From NCBI GenBank assembly GCA_021808665.1, contig JAKBBA010000016.1, forward strand, positions 9,080 to 73,079: a stretch of 64,000 nt of DNA, written 5' to 3'. Made by a program: the position numbers and the translations under genes. The notes under the pieces were generated by a model that was not told where the DNA came from, ran no database searches, and was given only the letters and a program-made list of their open reading frames with translations. Origin of the DNA: Actinomycetes bacterium (GTDB lineage: Bacteria > Actinomycetota > Acidimicrobiia > Acidimicrobiales > Palsa-688). Below are positions 50,345 to 59,010 of the stretch, in pieces (the first letter of the stretch is position 1; each line of letters opens with the position of its first letter).

Positions 50345-51585
50345 ACCGCGTCCGCCTGGAAGTCGAACTGGAACGAGCCGATGCTAACCACGTCGCCGGT
50401 CCGAGCCCCGGCCCGTTGCAGGGCGCGGTCGACTCCTAGACGTTTGAGCCGCGCCTGGGCGTACTCGAGCGCGTCAGGTACGGTCATATCGGACAGTGCC
50501 ACCGCCCGCTCGGCAGAGCGACCTCGGACTACCCACCCACCGTCGTCGCCACGAGACACGACCACCCCTGCCTGCTGGGGTCGGTGCAGCACGAAGCGCC
50601 CTTCCGGCGCCCCCTCGGCGCGAGCCCTTTCGACCATGCCGGCGAGCGCTCCGAGCAGCGGGCGCAACCCTTCGCCAGTGAGCGCAGATACTTTCGTTCC
50701 GTCCCATTCGGTGGCGTCGGGAGCGTCGGCCTTGGACCCGACGACAATCCGCGGCCGCTCCAGCAGCGCGGGCTCGTAACGTCTCAACTCTTCGAGCAGG
50801 ACTTCTTGCTGCTCAAGTGGCGACCGACCGCCAGACTGCGACAGGTCTAACAGCACCAACAGTGCTCGGGCTCTTTCGATGTGGCGGAGGAATCTGTGAC
50901 CCAACCCTTTGCCTTCGCTGGCTCCTTCGATCAGACCGGGTATGTCTGCCACGACCAGTTCGTGCTCGTCGAATCGCACGACGCCGAGATGGGGTTCGAG
51001 CGTAGTGAAAGGGTAGTCGGCGATCTTCGGTCTCGCCGACGACACCTTGGAGATGAGCGTGCTCTTACCTGCGTTGGGGAAGCCGACTATGGCTACGTCC
51101 GCCATAAGCTTCAACTCCAAGTCGAGCCATCTCTCCTCGCCCAGTTCAGCCTGCTCGGCGAATGCTGGGGCCCGACGTCGGTTGGACAGAAACCTTGCGT
51201 TGCCCCGGCCTCCGGATCCCCCCCTTGCAGCGATCCACTGGTCGCCGTGGCGAGCGAGGTCGGCTATGACCGACCCGTCGGCGTCCTTTACCACCGTGCC
51301 TTCCGGGACTGCTACGAACAGATCCTCCCCGCCTTTACCATGACGACCCTTCCCCATACCGTGGGTTCCGTTGCCGGCGCGCCGGTGGGGGTGGTCTCGA
51401 AAAGAGTAGAGCGACGCCACATTGCGGTCAGCGACGAGCCACACATGACCGCCGTCGCCGCCGTCGCCGCCGTCGGGACCCCCTTTGGCTACGTGAGCTT
51501 CACGTCGGAAAGAAACTGAACCTGCCCCGCCGTCGCCGCCTTTCACATGAACTTGAGCCTCGTCTACGAAAGAAGACGAGGACAT
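50341..51585 (-). CDS. obgE: GTPase ObgE/CgtA
   Basis: ObgE acts in 50S ribosome assembly and stress signalling. The 414 residues comprise the Gly-rich Obg fold (K-G-G-P-D-G-G-D-G-G-D-G-G near 35), the G domain (G1 G-F-P-N-A-G-K-S; G3 D-I-P-G-L-I-E-G-A) and a C-terminal OCT domain (about 345-410). It follows rpmA by 69 bases and overlaps proB by four. Confidence 0.97.
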   Translation of the reverse strand: MSSSSFVDEAQVHVKGGDGGAGSVSFRREAHVAKGGPDGGDGGDGGHVWLVADRNVASLYSFRDHPHRRAGNGTHGMGKGRHGKGGEDLFVAVPEGTVVKDADGSVIADLARHGDQWIAARGGSGGRGNARFLSNRRRAPAFAEQAELGEERWLDLELKLMADVAIVGFPNAGKSTLISKVSSARPKIADYPFTTLEPHLGVVRFDEHELVVADIPGLIEGASEGKGLGHRFLRHIERARALLVLLDLSQSGGRSPLEQQEVLLEELRRYEPALLERPRIVVGSKADAPDATEWDGTKVSALTGEGLRPLLGALAGMVERARAEGAPEGRFVLHRPQQAGVVVSRGDDGGWVVRGRSAERAVALSDMTVPDALEYAQARLKRLGVDRALQRAGARTGDVVSIGSFQFDFQADAV

Positions 51586-51654
51586 CAGATGTCGCCTGGG
51601 TTCGCCACACCTGGCGCTGTCAGCGCTCTCCGAGCAGTACCGCTGGTAGGTCTG

Positions 51655-51906
51655 TCAGGTTGTGAGGACGTCAACCAGCTTGCGCCCTTTGCGGCTAGCG
51701 AACTTCACGGTCCCGTCGCTTAGAGCGAACAGTGTGTCATCTCCGCCCCTACCGACGTTGTCGCCGGGATGGAAGTGAGTTCCGCGCTGGCGGACGATTA
51801 TCGAACCGGCGGTCACAGCTGTACCGTCGTAGACTTTCACCCCGAGTCGCTTTGCGGCCGAGTCCCTGCCGTTGCGGGTTGAGCCGCCACCCTTAGTCTT
51901 GGACAT
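51655..51906 (-). CDS. rpmA: 50S ribosomal protein bL27
   Basis: The 83-residue L27 lies near the peptidyl-transferase centre. The sequence opens with [15 protein letters not shown] and contains [15 protein letters not shown], all conserved. The N-terminal residue after Met is Ser, with no cleavable Firmicutes-type extension. It starts four bases after the rplU stop. Confidence 0.97.
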   Translation of the reverse strand: MSKTKGGGSTRNGRDSAAKRLGVKVYDGTAVTAGSIIVRQRGTHFHPGDNVGRGGDDTLFALSDGTVKFASRKGRKLVDVLTT

Positions 51907-51910
51907 TCTT

Positions 51911-52252
51911 TCAATCCTCCGAAACTGAGGCTGCTGCTACGCCCCCCAGGTCGATACCGGTTATCTCAACGGTGCTGTAATGCTGGCGGTGACCCCACGC
52001 TTTGCGACCCCGGGTCTTGGGCTTGTAGGTGAACCCCTTGATCTTTGGCCCTTTTGTCTCGCCGACGACTCTGGCGGTGACAGTCACCTTCGCCAGGTCT
52101 TGGGGCAGCGAGATGACCTGGGTTCCGTCGACGACGAGAACCGGTCTCAGCGACACCTGTTCCCCCGGGCTTGCACCTAGCCGCTCTACAGCTAGAGTTT
52201 CGCCCTCACGGACCGTCGCTTGTTTGCCACCACTGTCGATCACCGCATACAC
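51911..52252 (-). CDS. rplU: 50S ribosomal protein bL21
   Basis: The 113-residue protein starts [11 protein letters not shown] and has [11 protein letters not shown] and R-K-A-W-G-H-R-Q motifs typical of L21. The GTG start lies nine bases after an extended -10 box, so the leader would be two or three bases at most. Confidence 0.97.
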   Translation of the reverse strand: MYAVIDSGGKQATVREGETLAVERLGASPGEQVSLRPVLVVDGTQVISLPQDLAKVTVTARVVGETKGPKIKGFTYKPKTRGRKAWGHRQHYSTVEITGIDLGGVAAASVSED

Positions 52253-52261
52253 AAGAGGTTT

Positions 52262-52270
52262 AGTATACCA
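52262..52270 (-). promoter_or_regulatory. Extended -10 promoter of rplU-rpmA-obgE-proB
   Basis: TGGTATACT on the minus strand fits TGn-TAnnnT. Nine bases separate it from the rplU GTG. It sits in the 35-base gap after rne, so the ribosomal-protein unit can be transcribed on its own. Confidence 0.6.
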
Positions 52271-52287
52271 GCAAGGCTAAGGTCGCC

Positions 52288-54375
52288 TCACAGCAAGGAC
52301 TGGTCGAAGACGATGCCACGGCCGCTGCAGGTGGGACAAGTGTCTGAGAAGGCCTCGATCAAGCCTTCGGAAATGCGTTTCCTTGTCATCTCTACGAGGC
52401 CAAGTTCGGAGATGTCGAACACCTGAGTCCTGGTCTTATCCCTCGCCAGCGCGGATCGGAAAGTCCGCATGACCTCGGCCCTGTTGGGTGCGATCTCCAT
52501 GTCTATGAAGTCGATGACGATGATTCCCCCGATGTCACGCAGTCGAAGCTGGCGGGCTATCTCCTCGGCGGCCTCGAGGTTGTTGGCAAAAACAGTTTGT
52601 TCCAGGTTCGAAGTCCCTACGTTCTTGCCGGTGTTCACGTCGATCACGGTCAGTGCCTCGGTTCGCTCGATGATGAGAGAGCCACCGGAAGGCAACCACA
52701 CCTTCCGGTCAAGAGCTTTGTGGACCTGCTCGTGGATGTGGTAGCGCTCGAAGACCGGGAGAGGGTCATCGGAAGTTCCGGACCACTCGATGCGGTCCGC
52801 GAGCTCGGGGTTGACGCTTGACACGTATTCTTTCACTTCGTCGTAGAGTTCTCGGTCGTCGATGACGACACTGCGGTAGTCCTTGTTGAACTCCTCACGT
52901 ATCACCCGCACCGCCATGCTCGGCTCCCGGTAGAGCAAGGCGGGTGCGCTTGATGCCGCCGCCAGACCTTCGATGCGCTCCCATTGACCTGCGAGCCGTA
53001 GGACGTCGCGGCGAAGTTCGTCCGCGGTGGCGCCCTCGGCTGCCGTCCTCACGATCAAACCATGCCCAGCCGGGCGGATGTCATCGAGGATCCGCCGCAG
53101 GCGCCTGCGTTCGTCGTCCGCGAGACGCTTCGAAATGCCGTAAGTGTCGCTTCCAGGGATGAGAACGACGAAGCGACCAGGCAGCGACACCTCCTGGGAC
53201 AGTCGCGCTCCCTTCGTGCCGATCGGGTTCTTCACCACCTGACATAGGACGGTCTGGCCGTTTTTCAGGAGCTGCTCTATGCGCGCGTTCTTAGCCGCAC
53301 CGGCGAGTTTGCCTCTCGTCGGCAGTGAGTCCTGCCCGTCAGGCTGGGCCGTCTCGACGTCGTCCTTGTCGTAGCGGACGTCACCTCTGTAGAGCACAGC
53401 GTTCTTCGGGGTCCCGATGTCCACAAAGGCCGCCTCCATACCGGGTAAGACGTTTTGCACGCGGCCTAGGTAGATGTTGCCGTCGATCTGGTTTGCGTCG
53501 TCTGCCGGACGAGACACGTAGTGCTCAATTAGGGATCTTCCTTCGAGCACGGCGACCTGAGTGACGTCGCCTTTGGAGTGCACGACCATCGTGTAACGGC
53601 CGACCGGTCTGCCTTTGCGCTCCCGGCCTCGTCGCTTTTCAAGGGTGTCCTCATCGATCTCGACCGGGGCGTCTGAAAGAACAGCGCTAACCGGCTGGGG
53701 CTGCGTGGCTGCGCCATTCGCACGCGCCGGCTTGCGCCTCCTTCGGTTCCGCTCCGCCGGAGTCTGGTCCCCTGAGGCGTCCCCAGCATCTCGGGAGGCC
53801 CTGCGGCGGGTCGCCTTTGGCGTGCCACCGCCGGAAGGTACAGCCGTAGGTGCAGCGCGGCTGTCGCCGATTTTAGGTCTCCCGGGGGGCGGGGGAATCG
53901 ATTCCAAAGGTCGTATCGTCCAAGCGTGCGGCCCGCCGTCTGAAGTCGGAGCAGTCCGACCCACTCCGAGCGAGGCCTCGCTCTGGTCAGACGCCGGTTG
54001 AACGGCCTCGCGGTCGTCCCTCGCTGGACGCTGGCGCGTCCGGTTGCGATCCGAGCCGGCCGCACGAGACCCGTCCGGGCCGGATCCTTGCGCCTCGCCT
54101 CCGGCGACGTCCTGGGCGGCATCCAAGCCAGGAGCGTCGGGCATGCCGGGTCGGGATCCTGCCCTGCGCCTACCCCCCCGGGAGCCCCGTCGACGCTTCC
54201 GTGACCCCCCCGTCACGTCCTCCGAGGCAGCCTGCAAGGCGGGGTCTGGAGCTGAGTGAGGTGCGGCCGCTTCCGGCCGGTCAACCTCGGGGGATGATCT
54301 CCCCGGGGGGTCCACATGATGGCCGGGGTCCACATGTTGGTTCATGCCGGTTCCGCCGGCGTTCGGGTCCGACAT
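52288..54375 (-). CDS. rne: Ribonuclease E/G
   Basis: The endonuclease processes rRNA and degrades mRNA. The first 260 of 695 residues are disordered and rich in Pro, Arg and Gly, as in actinobacterial RNase E. The S1 domain (N-I-Y-L-G-R-V-Q-N-V-L-P-G-M-E-A-A-F-V-D) and catalytic core follow, with the metal aspartates in V-I-D-V-N-T-G-K and I-V-I-D-F-I-D-M and the zinc link C-P-T-C-S-G-R-G. The C-terminal scaffold of E. coli RNase E is missing. Its 323-base leader is listed separately. Confidence 0.95.
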   Translation of the reverse strand: MSDPNAGGTGMNQHVDPGHHVDPPGRSSPEVDRPEAAAPHSAPDPALQAASEDVTGGSRKRRRGSRGGRRRAGSRPGMPDAPGLDAAQDVAGGEAQGSGPDGSRAAGSDRNRTRQRPARDDREAVQPASDQSEASLGVGRTAPTSDGGPHAWTIRPLESIPPPPGRPKIGDSRAAPTAVPSGGGTPKATRRRASRDAGDASGDQTPAERNRRRRKPARANGAATQPQPVSAVLSDAPVEIDEDTLEKRRGRERKGRPVGRYTMVVHSKGDVTQVAVLEGRSLIEHYVSRPADDANQIDGNIYLGRVQNVLPGMEAAFVDIGTPKNAVLYRGDVRYDKDDVETAQPDGQDSLPTRGKLAGAAKNARIEQLLKNGQTVLCQVVKNPIGTKGARLSQEVSLPGRFVVLIPGSDTYGISKRLADDERRRLRRILDDIRPAGHGLIVRTAAEGATADELRRDVLRLAGQWERIEGLAAASSAPALLYREPSMAVRVIREEFNKDYRSVVIDDRELYDEVKEYVSSVNPELADRIEWSGTSDDPLPVFERYHIHEQVHKALDRKVWLPSGGSLIIERTEALTVIDVNTGKNVGTSNLEQTVFANNLEAAEEIARQLRLRDIGGIIVIDFIDMEIAPNRAEVMRTFRSALARDKTRTQVFDISELGLVEMTRKRISEGLIEAFSDTCPTCSGRGIVFDQSLL

Positions 54376-54698
54376 AACAGAAGTCCCTTCTGATCACGCG
54401 TGCCCTTCGGCGCGCGGCTTCCCTGGCAGGCGCGCATCGAGCCATCCGGCTCCGAGCTCGCACCGTGGGAAAGCGATTCAATTTCAAGTCTCTGACAACC
54501 TTCGATGCGAATGACAGCGCCGCGCAGAAGCCACGGCGGGAGTAACCGTCGCAACCGTCGACAGAGCGGTCAACGACAAGCCGAACGGACGCGGTGGGGT
54601 TTCATCGGATCGGCTTCACTCCACAAGGACACCATTGATATATGTATTCTAGGCGCCACTGAACCTCGTTCAGACCGCCGTAGCCTCCGGGTGAGCGC
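54376..54698 (-). promoter_or_regulatory. Long leader region of rne
   Basis: No gene is seen in these 323 bases between rodA and rne. Near the rne ATG a 5-bp hairpin (AGAAG-GGA-CTTCT, 54379-54391) contains the ribosome site AAGGGA. A 6-bp hairpin (CTGAAC/GTTCAG) is at 54659-54673, and an AT-rich stretch at 54634-54651 may hold a promoter. A long leader allows autoregulation as in E. coli rne, but this is inference. Confidence 0.4.
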
Positions 54699-55880
54699 TC
54701 AGCGGACTCCGTTCATCCTGACGCTCATTACCAGTCCGATAGCCGCAAATGTCATGACCACAGATGACCCCCCGTAGCTCATCAGCGGCAGAGGTATACC
54801 GGCTACCGGCATGATTCCCATGGCCATACCAACGTTCTCGAACACCTGGAACGCGATCATCGCGAACACGCCCACACACACCAAGGTGCCAAAGAGATCC
54901 TTGGCCATGTAGGCCGTTCGCCAGGTCCGCCACAACAGCACAGCGAAGAGCCCTAAGAGAAGGACCGACCCTACGAAGCCGACCTGCTCACCTACCGCAC
55001 TGAAGATGAAGTCGGTCTGCTGCTCGGGAACGTATGCCAGGTTGGTCTGCACGCCCTTCCCGATCCCCTGCCCAGTCAGACCGCCGTTGCTCACGGCGAT
55101 CTTGGCCTCGGCGACGTTGTACTCGTTGGCTCCCGCCGGCGTCGCCAGCACGGCTGCGCTCGGGTGGCTCGTAGCGTTCAGAAACGACGTGAGCCGGGCT
55201 TCTTGGTAGCTCTTTAGGACACCGAAGTGCACTACAGCAACGGCGATAACCAAGCCTATTCCCGCCAAGGCGCCCAGATGGCGGGTCGAAGCACCCCCAA
55301 GGACCAGGACGCTCACGAGCACGAATGCCAGCACCAACGCCGTCCCGAGGTCGGGTTGCTTGTAAATTAGGACAAAAGGTATCGCTGCTAGCACCAGGAC
55401 GGCCACCAAGGCCCTCCCGCTCAGGCGGCCTTTTGCGGCTGCGCAGAAGGCGGCAAGAGCCAGTATGAGGGCCACTTTCGCGAACTCTGAGGGCTCGAAC
55501 TGGTATCCGGCTACTTGGAACCAGGCTTGGGCGCCTCTGCTTTTGTGCCCCACCACGTACACGGCGACCAGCAGCAGTACCGACAGACCGTAGAAGCCTG
55601 CGGCCAGCGTAGCGTAGTGGCGGTAGTCGACTGCGGCCACGGCGATCATCACGACCACACCGATGACCATGAAGATTGCCTGCTTCTTGAGGTCGTAGGT
55701 CGGGCTTATGTGAGCGGCGGCGAACTGATATCTGGTAGCCGTGTAGACCATCAGGCACCCAAAGGCTCCTATAGCCAAGGCCGATAACCCGAGCAGCGGG
55801 TCGAGGCGCGTCCACTTCGGACGGTCTCGTGATCGTACGTCGTTCACCGGCTCCCTCGATCGGACACTCGACAAGATCAT
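54699..55880 (-). CDS. rodA: Rod-shape glycosyltransferase RodA (SEDS family)
   Basis: RodA polymerises peptidoglycan glycan strands in the elongation machinery. The 393 residues have about ten membrane helices, with Q-P-D-L-G-T-A-L near 175, and near the C-terminus E-N-V-G-M-A-M-G-I-M-P-V-A-G-I-P-L-P-L-M-S-Y-G, the SEDS signature. It follows mreD with a four-base overlap. No class B PBP gene (mrdA) sits between, although that is the usual order. Confidence 0.95.
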   Translation of the reverse strand: MILSSVRSREPVNDVRSRDRPKWTRLDPLLGLSALAIGAFGCLMVYTATRYQFAAAHISPTYDLKKQAIFMVIGVVVMIAVAAVDYRHYATLAAGFYGLSVLLLVAVYVVGHKSRGAQAWFQVAGYQFEPSEFAKVALILALAAFCAAAKGRLSGRALVAVLVLAAIPFVLIYKQPDLGTALVLAFVLVSVLVLGGASTRHLGALAGIGLVIAVAVVHFGVLKSYQEARLTSFLNATSHPSAAVLATPAGANEYNVAEAKIAVSNGGLTGQGIGKGVQTNLAYVPEQQTDFIFSAVGEQVGFVGSVLLLGLFAVLLWRTWRTAYMAKDLFGTLVCVGVFAMIAFQVFENVGMAMGIMPVAGIPLPLMSYGGSSVVMTFAAIGLVMSVRMNGVR

Positions 55881-56446
55881 TGCACTCCCGGCCGCCTGGA
55901 GGGGAGCACCCCTCCTGCGAGGGCCCTAGTCCTGCGCAAGCCTGGAGAGGATACTACCCACCGGTGGGCCCACTCGAACGGAACGGAAAGAACGAGGCTC
56001 CAGGCGGTTTCCACGAAAATGACTCTCAGAAGCCAGGTTCGGCCCGCGGACAGAAGGTGTGCCTGGCCGAGCAGGTCACCCGCTCCGACGTAGATCACCA
56101 CGGTCGCCCCGGTTGCAAGGGCCCCAACGAGAGCCACTGTGAGCTTACGGCCCTCCAGGACCGACTCGAAAAGCGCCCCCACGCCGAAACCGACGATGCA
56201 GAACGTTAACGCGTGCAGGCCCAAGGGAGATGCCGGGGACAGGCAGTCCAAGGTCAATCCGGACGAGAATCCCACCCATGCTCCACTTTGAGCGCCATCT
56301 ACGATGCCGGCACCTATGGCCACCAACACCGGAAGGTCGGGTGCGACGCCCCACAGCCTCAGATCATTCCCGAACCCGGTTTCGACGATAACTACCAGCA
56401 CTACCAGAACGGCCAGCCGGGCTTTAGCTGCCAGGGGCGAACTCAT
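55877..56446 (-). CDS. mreD: Rod shape-determining protein MreD
   Basis: The 189-residue membrane protein has five or so hydrophobic helices (from residue 10), P-D-L-P-V-L-V-A-I-G-A-G and G-A-W-V-G-F-S-S-G-L-T-L-D motifs and a basic tail. MreD links MreC to the elongation complex. It starts two bases after the mreC stop and overlaps rodA by four bases. Confidence 0.9.
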   Translation of the reverse strand: MSSPLAAKARLAVLVVLVVIVETGFGNDLRLWGVAPDLPVLVAIGAGIVDGAQSGAWVGFSSGLTLDCLSPASPLGLHALTFCIVGFGVGALFESVLEGRKLTVALVGALATGATVVIYVGAGDLLGQAHLLSAGRTWLLRVIFVETAWSLVLSVPFEWAHRWVVSSPGLRRTRALAGGVLPSRRPGVQ

Positions 56447-56447
56447 G

Positions 56448-57287
56448 TTAGGGCGGTGACCACAGCATCACATCGAGGTACGAGAACTGCGTGACGTCGA
56501 CTAGGGGCGTCAGGGAGATGTGCGGCTCGAGCGAGCCAGGAACTGTCGAAACACCCGACACTCTGCCTACAGGTATGCCTTTGGGAAAAGTCTCTAGGGA
56601 CAACCCGCTCGTGTAGAGGACGTCGCCTATCTTCACCGCCGGGGTTTTGAGCGACGTTGTGTCTACTATCACGCCGAGAGGGCGTCCAAGTCCTTGCCCT
56701 GATGCAGATCCGATGTTCCCGCCTGGAAGGCTCAGACCGACCGAGAAGCTCGGGTCGCTCATGAGCCTCACCGTGGAAGTCTTGGCCCCAGCGGCTTCGA
56801 TCGTTCCGACGAGGCCGCCTGCTGCGACGACCGGTTCGCCTACAGCGATGCCCTGCGAGACGCCTTTGTCGATGGTCAGGTTGCTTGCGAAGTTCGAGGA
56901 GCCGCGATCGATGACCTGTGCCGTGCGCGTTGGGATCGAACCTACGAAGGTGAGACCCTGCTCTTTAAGGACCGCTGCTGCCGCCTGCTCTGTCGCTGCG
57001 GCCTGCGCCGCAGCGACAGACATAGCTGCAACCTGGTTCCGCAGCCGTTGGTTCTCTTTACTAACCGAGTTGTAGTCGATAGCGCCCTGTAGGAAGTTGC
57101 CAACCGGCGCAAGGGCGTCGTGGGTGGCCGCCTGGATCGGACCCACCACGTCTGAGACTGCGTTACGCACGTGACCTGTTATGCCACCTCCGCCCGATCG
57201 CGTGTCGACCGCAACTAGTGTCACTGCAATAAGCAGCAACATGGCGACAACATACCGAGAGCGCAGCGATTTCCTGTGTGAGACCAC
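56448..57287 (-). CDS. mreC: Rod shape-determining protein MreC
   Basis: The 279-residue protein has an N-terminal membrane helix (about 12-27), a coiled coil (about 70-115, N-Q-R-L-R-N-Q-V-A-A-M) and two beta-barrel domains with V-I-D-R-G-S-S-N-F-A-S-N-L-T-I-D-K-G and G-V-S-Q-G. MreC is the periplasmic scaffold and activates PBP2-RodA. It lies 67 bases after mreB. Confidence 0.93.
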   Translation of the reverse strand: MVSHRKSLRSRYVVAMLLLIAVTLVAVDTRSGGGGITGHVRNAVSDVVGPIQAATHDALAPVGNFLQGAIDYNSVSKENQRLRNQVAAMSVAAAQAAATEQAAAAVLKEQGLTFVGSIPTRTAQVIDRGSSNFASNLTIDKGVSQGIAVGEPVVAAGGLVGTIEAAGAKTSTVRLMSDPSFSVGLSLPGGNIGSASGQGLGRPLGVIVDTTSLKTPAVKIGDVLYTSGLSLETFPKGIPVGRVSGVSTVPGSLEPHISLTPLVDVTQFSYLDVMLWSPP

Positions 57288-57354
57288 GAGGTGCAGCGGA
57301 ACCTAAAGCTTCAGTTCAGGGTTAGAACTTGGCGATCGGCTGGCCCACATCGGA

Positions 57355-58395
57355 TCACGGAGTGTGGGACGTCATCAGAACGCCCTTGAGCACGTCGAAG
57401 CTTTCGAGGCACTGTCCGCTGCCCATCACGACCGAGTTGAGAGGGTCATCGGCTGTCACTATCGGCATGCCGGTCTCTGCCATGAGCCGCGCGGCCAGCC
57501 CATGGAGCATAGCACCACCGCCGGTCAGGACGATCCCCTGCTCCATGATGTCAGCAGCTAGTTCAGGCGGAGTCTTGTCCAAGGTGACTTTCACAGCGTC
57601 GACGATCGCCGACACCGGCTCCTCGATAGCCTCACGGATTTCCTCGGTGGTCGTAACGATCGTCTTGGGCAAACCTGTTATGAGGTCTCGTCCGCGAATC
57701 TCGGCGTACAATTCTTCCTCAAGAGGGCAAGCCGAGCCGAGGGCTATCTTTATCTCCTCGGCCGTGCGCTCACCTAGAGCGAGGCTGTACTCCTTCTTGA
57801 TGAACTGGATGATTGCTTCGTCAAGTTCGTCACCCGCGATCCTCACCGACTGAGAAGCCACGATCCCGCCGAGCGAGATCACAGCCACCTCTGTCGTGCC
57901 GCCTCCGATATCGACCACCATGTTTCCAGTCGGCTCGTGAACCGGCAGTCCCGCTCCTATCGCCGCCGCCATCGGCTCCTCGATGATGTACGCCGGCTTG
58001 CGAGCGCCAGCGGACTCCGCCGCCTCTTGAACGGCCCGCTGCTCGACACCTGTTATACCTGACGGGACACAGATGACCATGTGGGGACGAGAGAACCTCC
58101 TCGTGCCGTTTACCCGCCTGATGAAGTAGGCGAGCATCTTCTCGCACATGTCGAAGTTGGCGATGACACCGTCCCGCAGGGGCCTGATCGCCTGTATATG
58201 ACTCGGGGTCCGCCCGATCATCCTCTTGGCTTCCATCCCCACGGCGACTGGACGGTTGTCTTTGGTGTTGACTGCCACCACAGAGGGCTCGTTTAGGACG
58301 ATCCCTCGCCCCCGCACGTACACGAGGGTGTTGGCGGTTCCAAGGTCGACCGCCATGTCCCGCCCGAAGAAGCCGTTCAAGATTTTCTCTGACAT
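57355..58395 (-). CDS. mreB: MreB actin-like protein (mre operon copy)
   Basis: The 346-residue actin homologue has [18 protein letters not shown] (phosphate 1), [11 protein letters not shown] and [10 protein letters not shown] (phosphate 2). Its N-terminus ([12 protein letters not shown]) could bind the membrane. It heads mreB-mreC-mreD-rodA. A TATAGT box (58509-58514) may be the -10; AGGCCTC near the ATG is a weak ribosome site. Compare the orphan paralogue at 12915-13913. Confidence 0.96.
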   Translation of the reverse strand: MSEKILNGFFGRDMAVDLGTANTLVYVRGRGIVLNEPSVVAVNTKDNRPVAVGMEAKRMIGRTPSHIQAIRPLRDGVIANFDMCEKMLAYFIRRVNGTRRFSRPHMVICVPSGITGVEQRAVQEAAESAGARKPAYIIEEPMAAAIGAGLPVHEPTGNMVVDIGGGTTEVAVISLGGIVASQSVRIAGDELDEAIIQFIKKEYSLALGERTAEEIKIALGSACPLEEELYAEIRGRDLITGLPKTIVTTTEEIREAIEEPVSAIVDAVKVTLDKTPPELAADIMEQGIVLTGGGAMLHGLAARLMAETGMPIVTADDPLNSVVMGSGQCLESFDVLKGVLMTSHTP

Positions 58396-58576
58396 CCTAA
58401 GAGGCCTCCATCATTATTCGGGGGACTTCGGGGACACCGAAGCTGACGGGCGGGCTGGGAGTCCGACCTTCCCGTTCATAGATCCACCACTTGAACGGTC
58501 CCTCCCACTATAGTTCCGCCGCCGCTCGACCGGTTCCAGTCGCCTGGGGCGCTGAGCTAGCCTAACTGGCCGAACC

Positions 58577-58987
58577 TCAGACGAGGTGGGGAAAGAATAT
58601 GGAGATCTCGCGCGCTGCGGCCTCTGCGCTGTCCGAACCGTGCACGAGATTCTCCCCGGTGTCAGTGGCTAGATCCCCCCGGATCGACCCCGGAGCTGCG
58701 TTGGCAGGATTGGTAGCACCCATCATGGACCGTACTATCTGCCAAGTGTCCTCCGGACCCTCGACGACCAAAGCGATCACCGGCGACCGGGTGATGAAAG
58801 CAAGGAGATCCTCGTAAAACCCTTTACCCTTGTGCTCGGCGTAATGCGCTTCGGCCGTCTCGCGGTCCAAGAGGCGCAGTTCAGCAGCGACGAGCTTCAG
58901 CCCTTTACGCTCCAATCGTGAGATGATCTCACCGCTCAGGCGGCGTTCGACTGCGTCCGGTTTGCATATGACCAGTGTTCGATTCAC
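58577..58987 (-). CDS. ndk: Nucleoside diphosphate kinase
   Basis: Ndk balances nucleoside triphosphate pools through a phosphohistidine. The 136 residues begin N-R-T-L-V-I-C-K-P-D-A-V and keep the catalytic His in N-L-V-H-G-S-D-S, with P-G-S-I-R-G-D-L. It is the last gene of the tig-clpP-clpX-folC-ndk run, 23 bases after folC. Confidence 0.97.
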   Translation of the reverse strand: MNRTLVICKPDAVERRLSGEIISRLERKGLKLVAAELRLLDRETAEAHYAEHKGKGFYEDLLAFITRSPVIALVVEGPEDTWQIVRSMMGATNPANAAPGSIRGDLATDTGENLVHGSDSAEAAAREISIFFPHLV

Positions 58988-59010
58988 GAGGTTGGCAGGT
59001 TAGCCTGATA

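Noticed and set aside
54646..54651. TAGAAT as -10 box of an rne promoter
   Set aside because: No -35 partner or extended TG is present, and the AT-rich stretch offers several equal choices.
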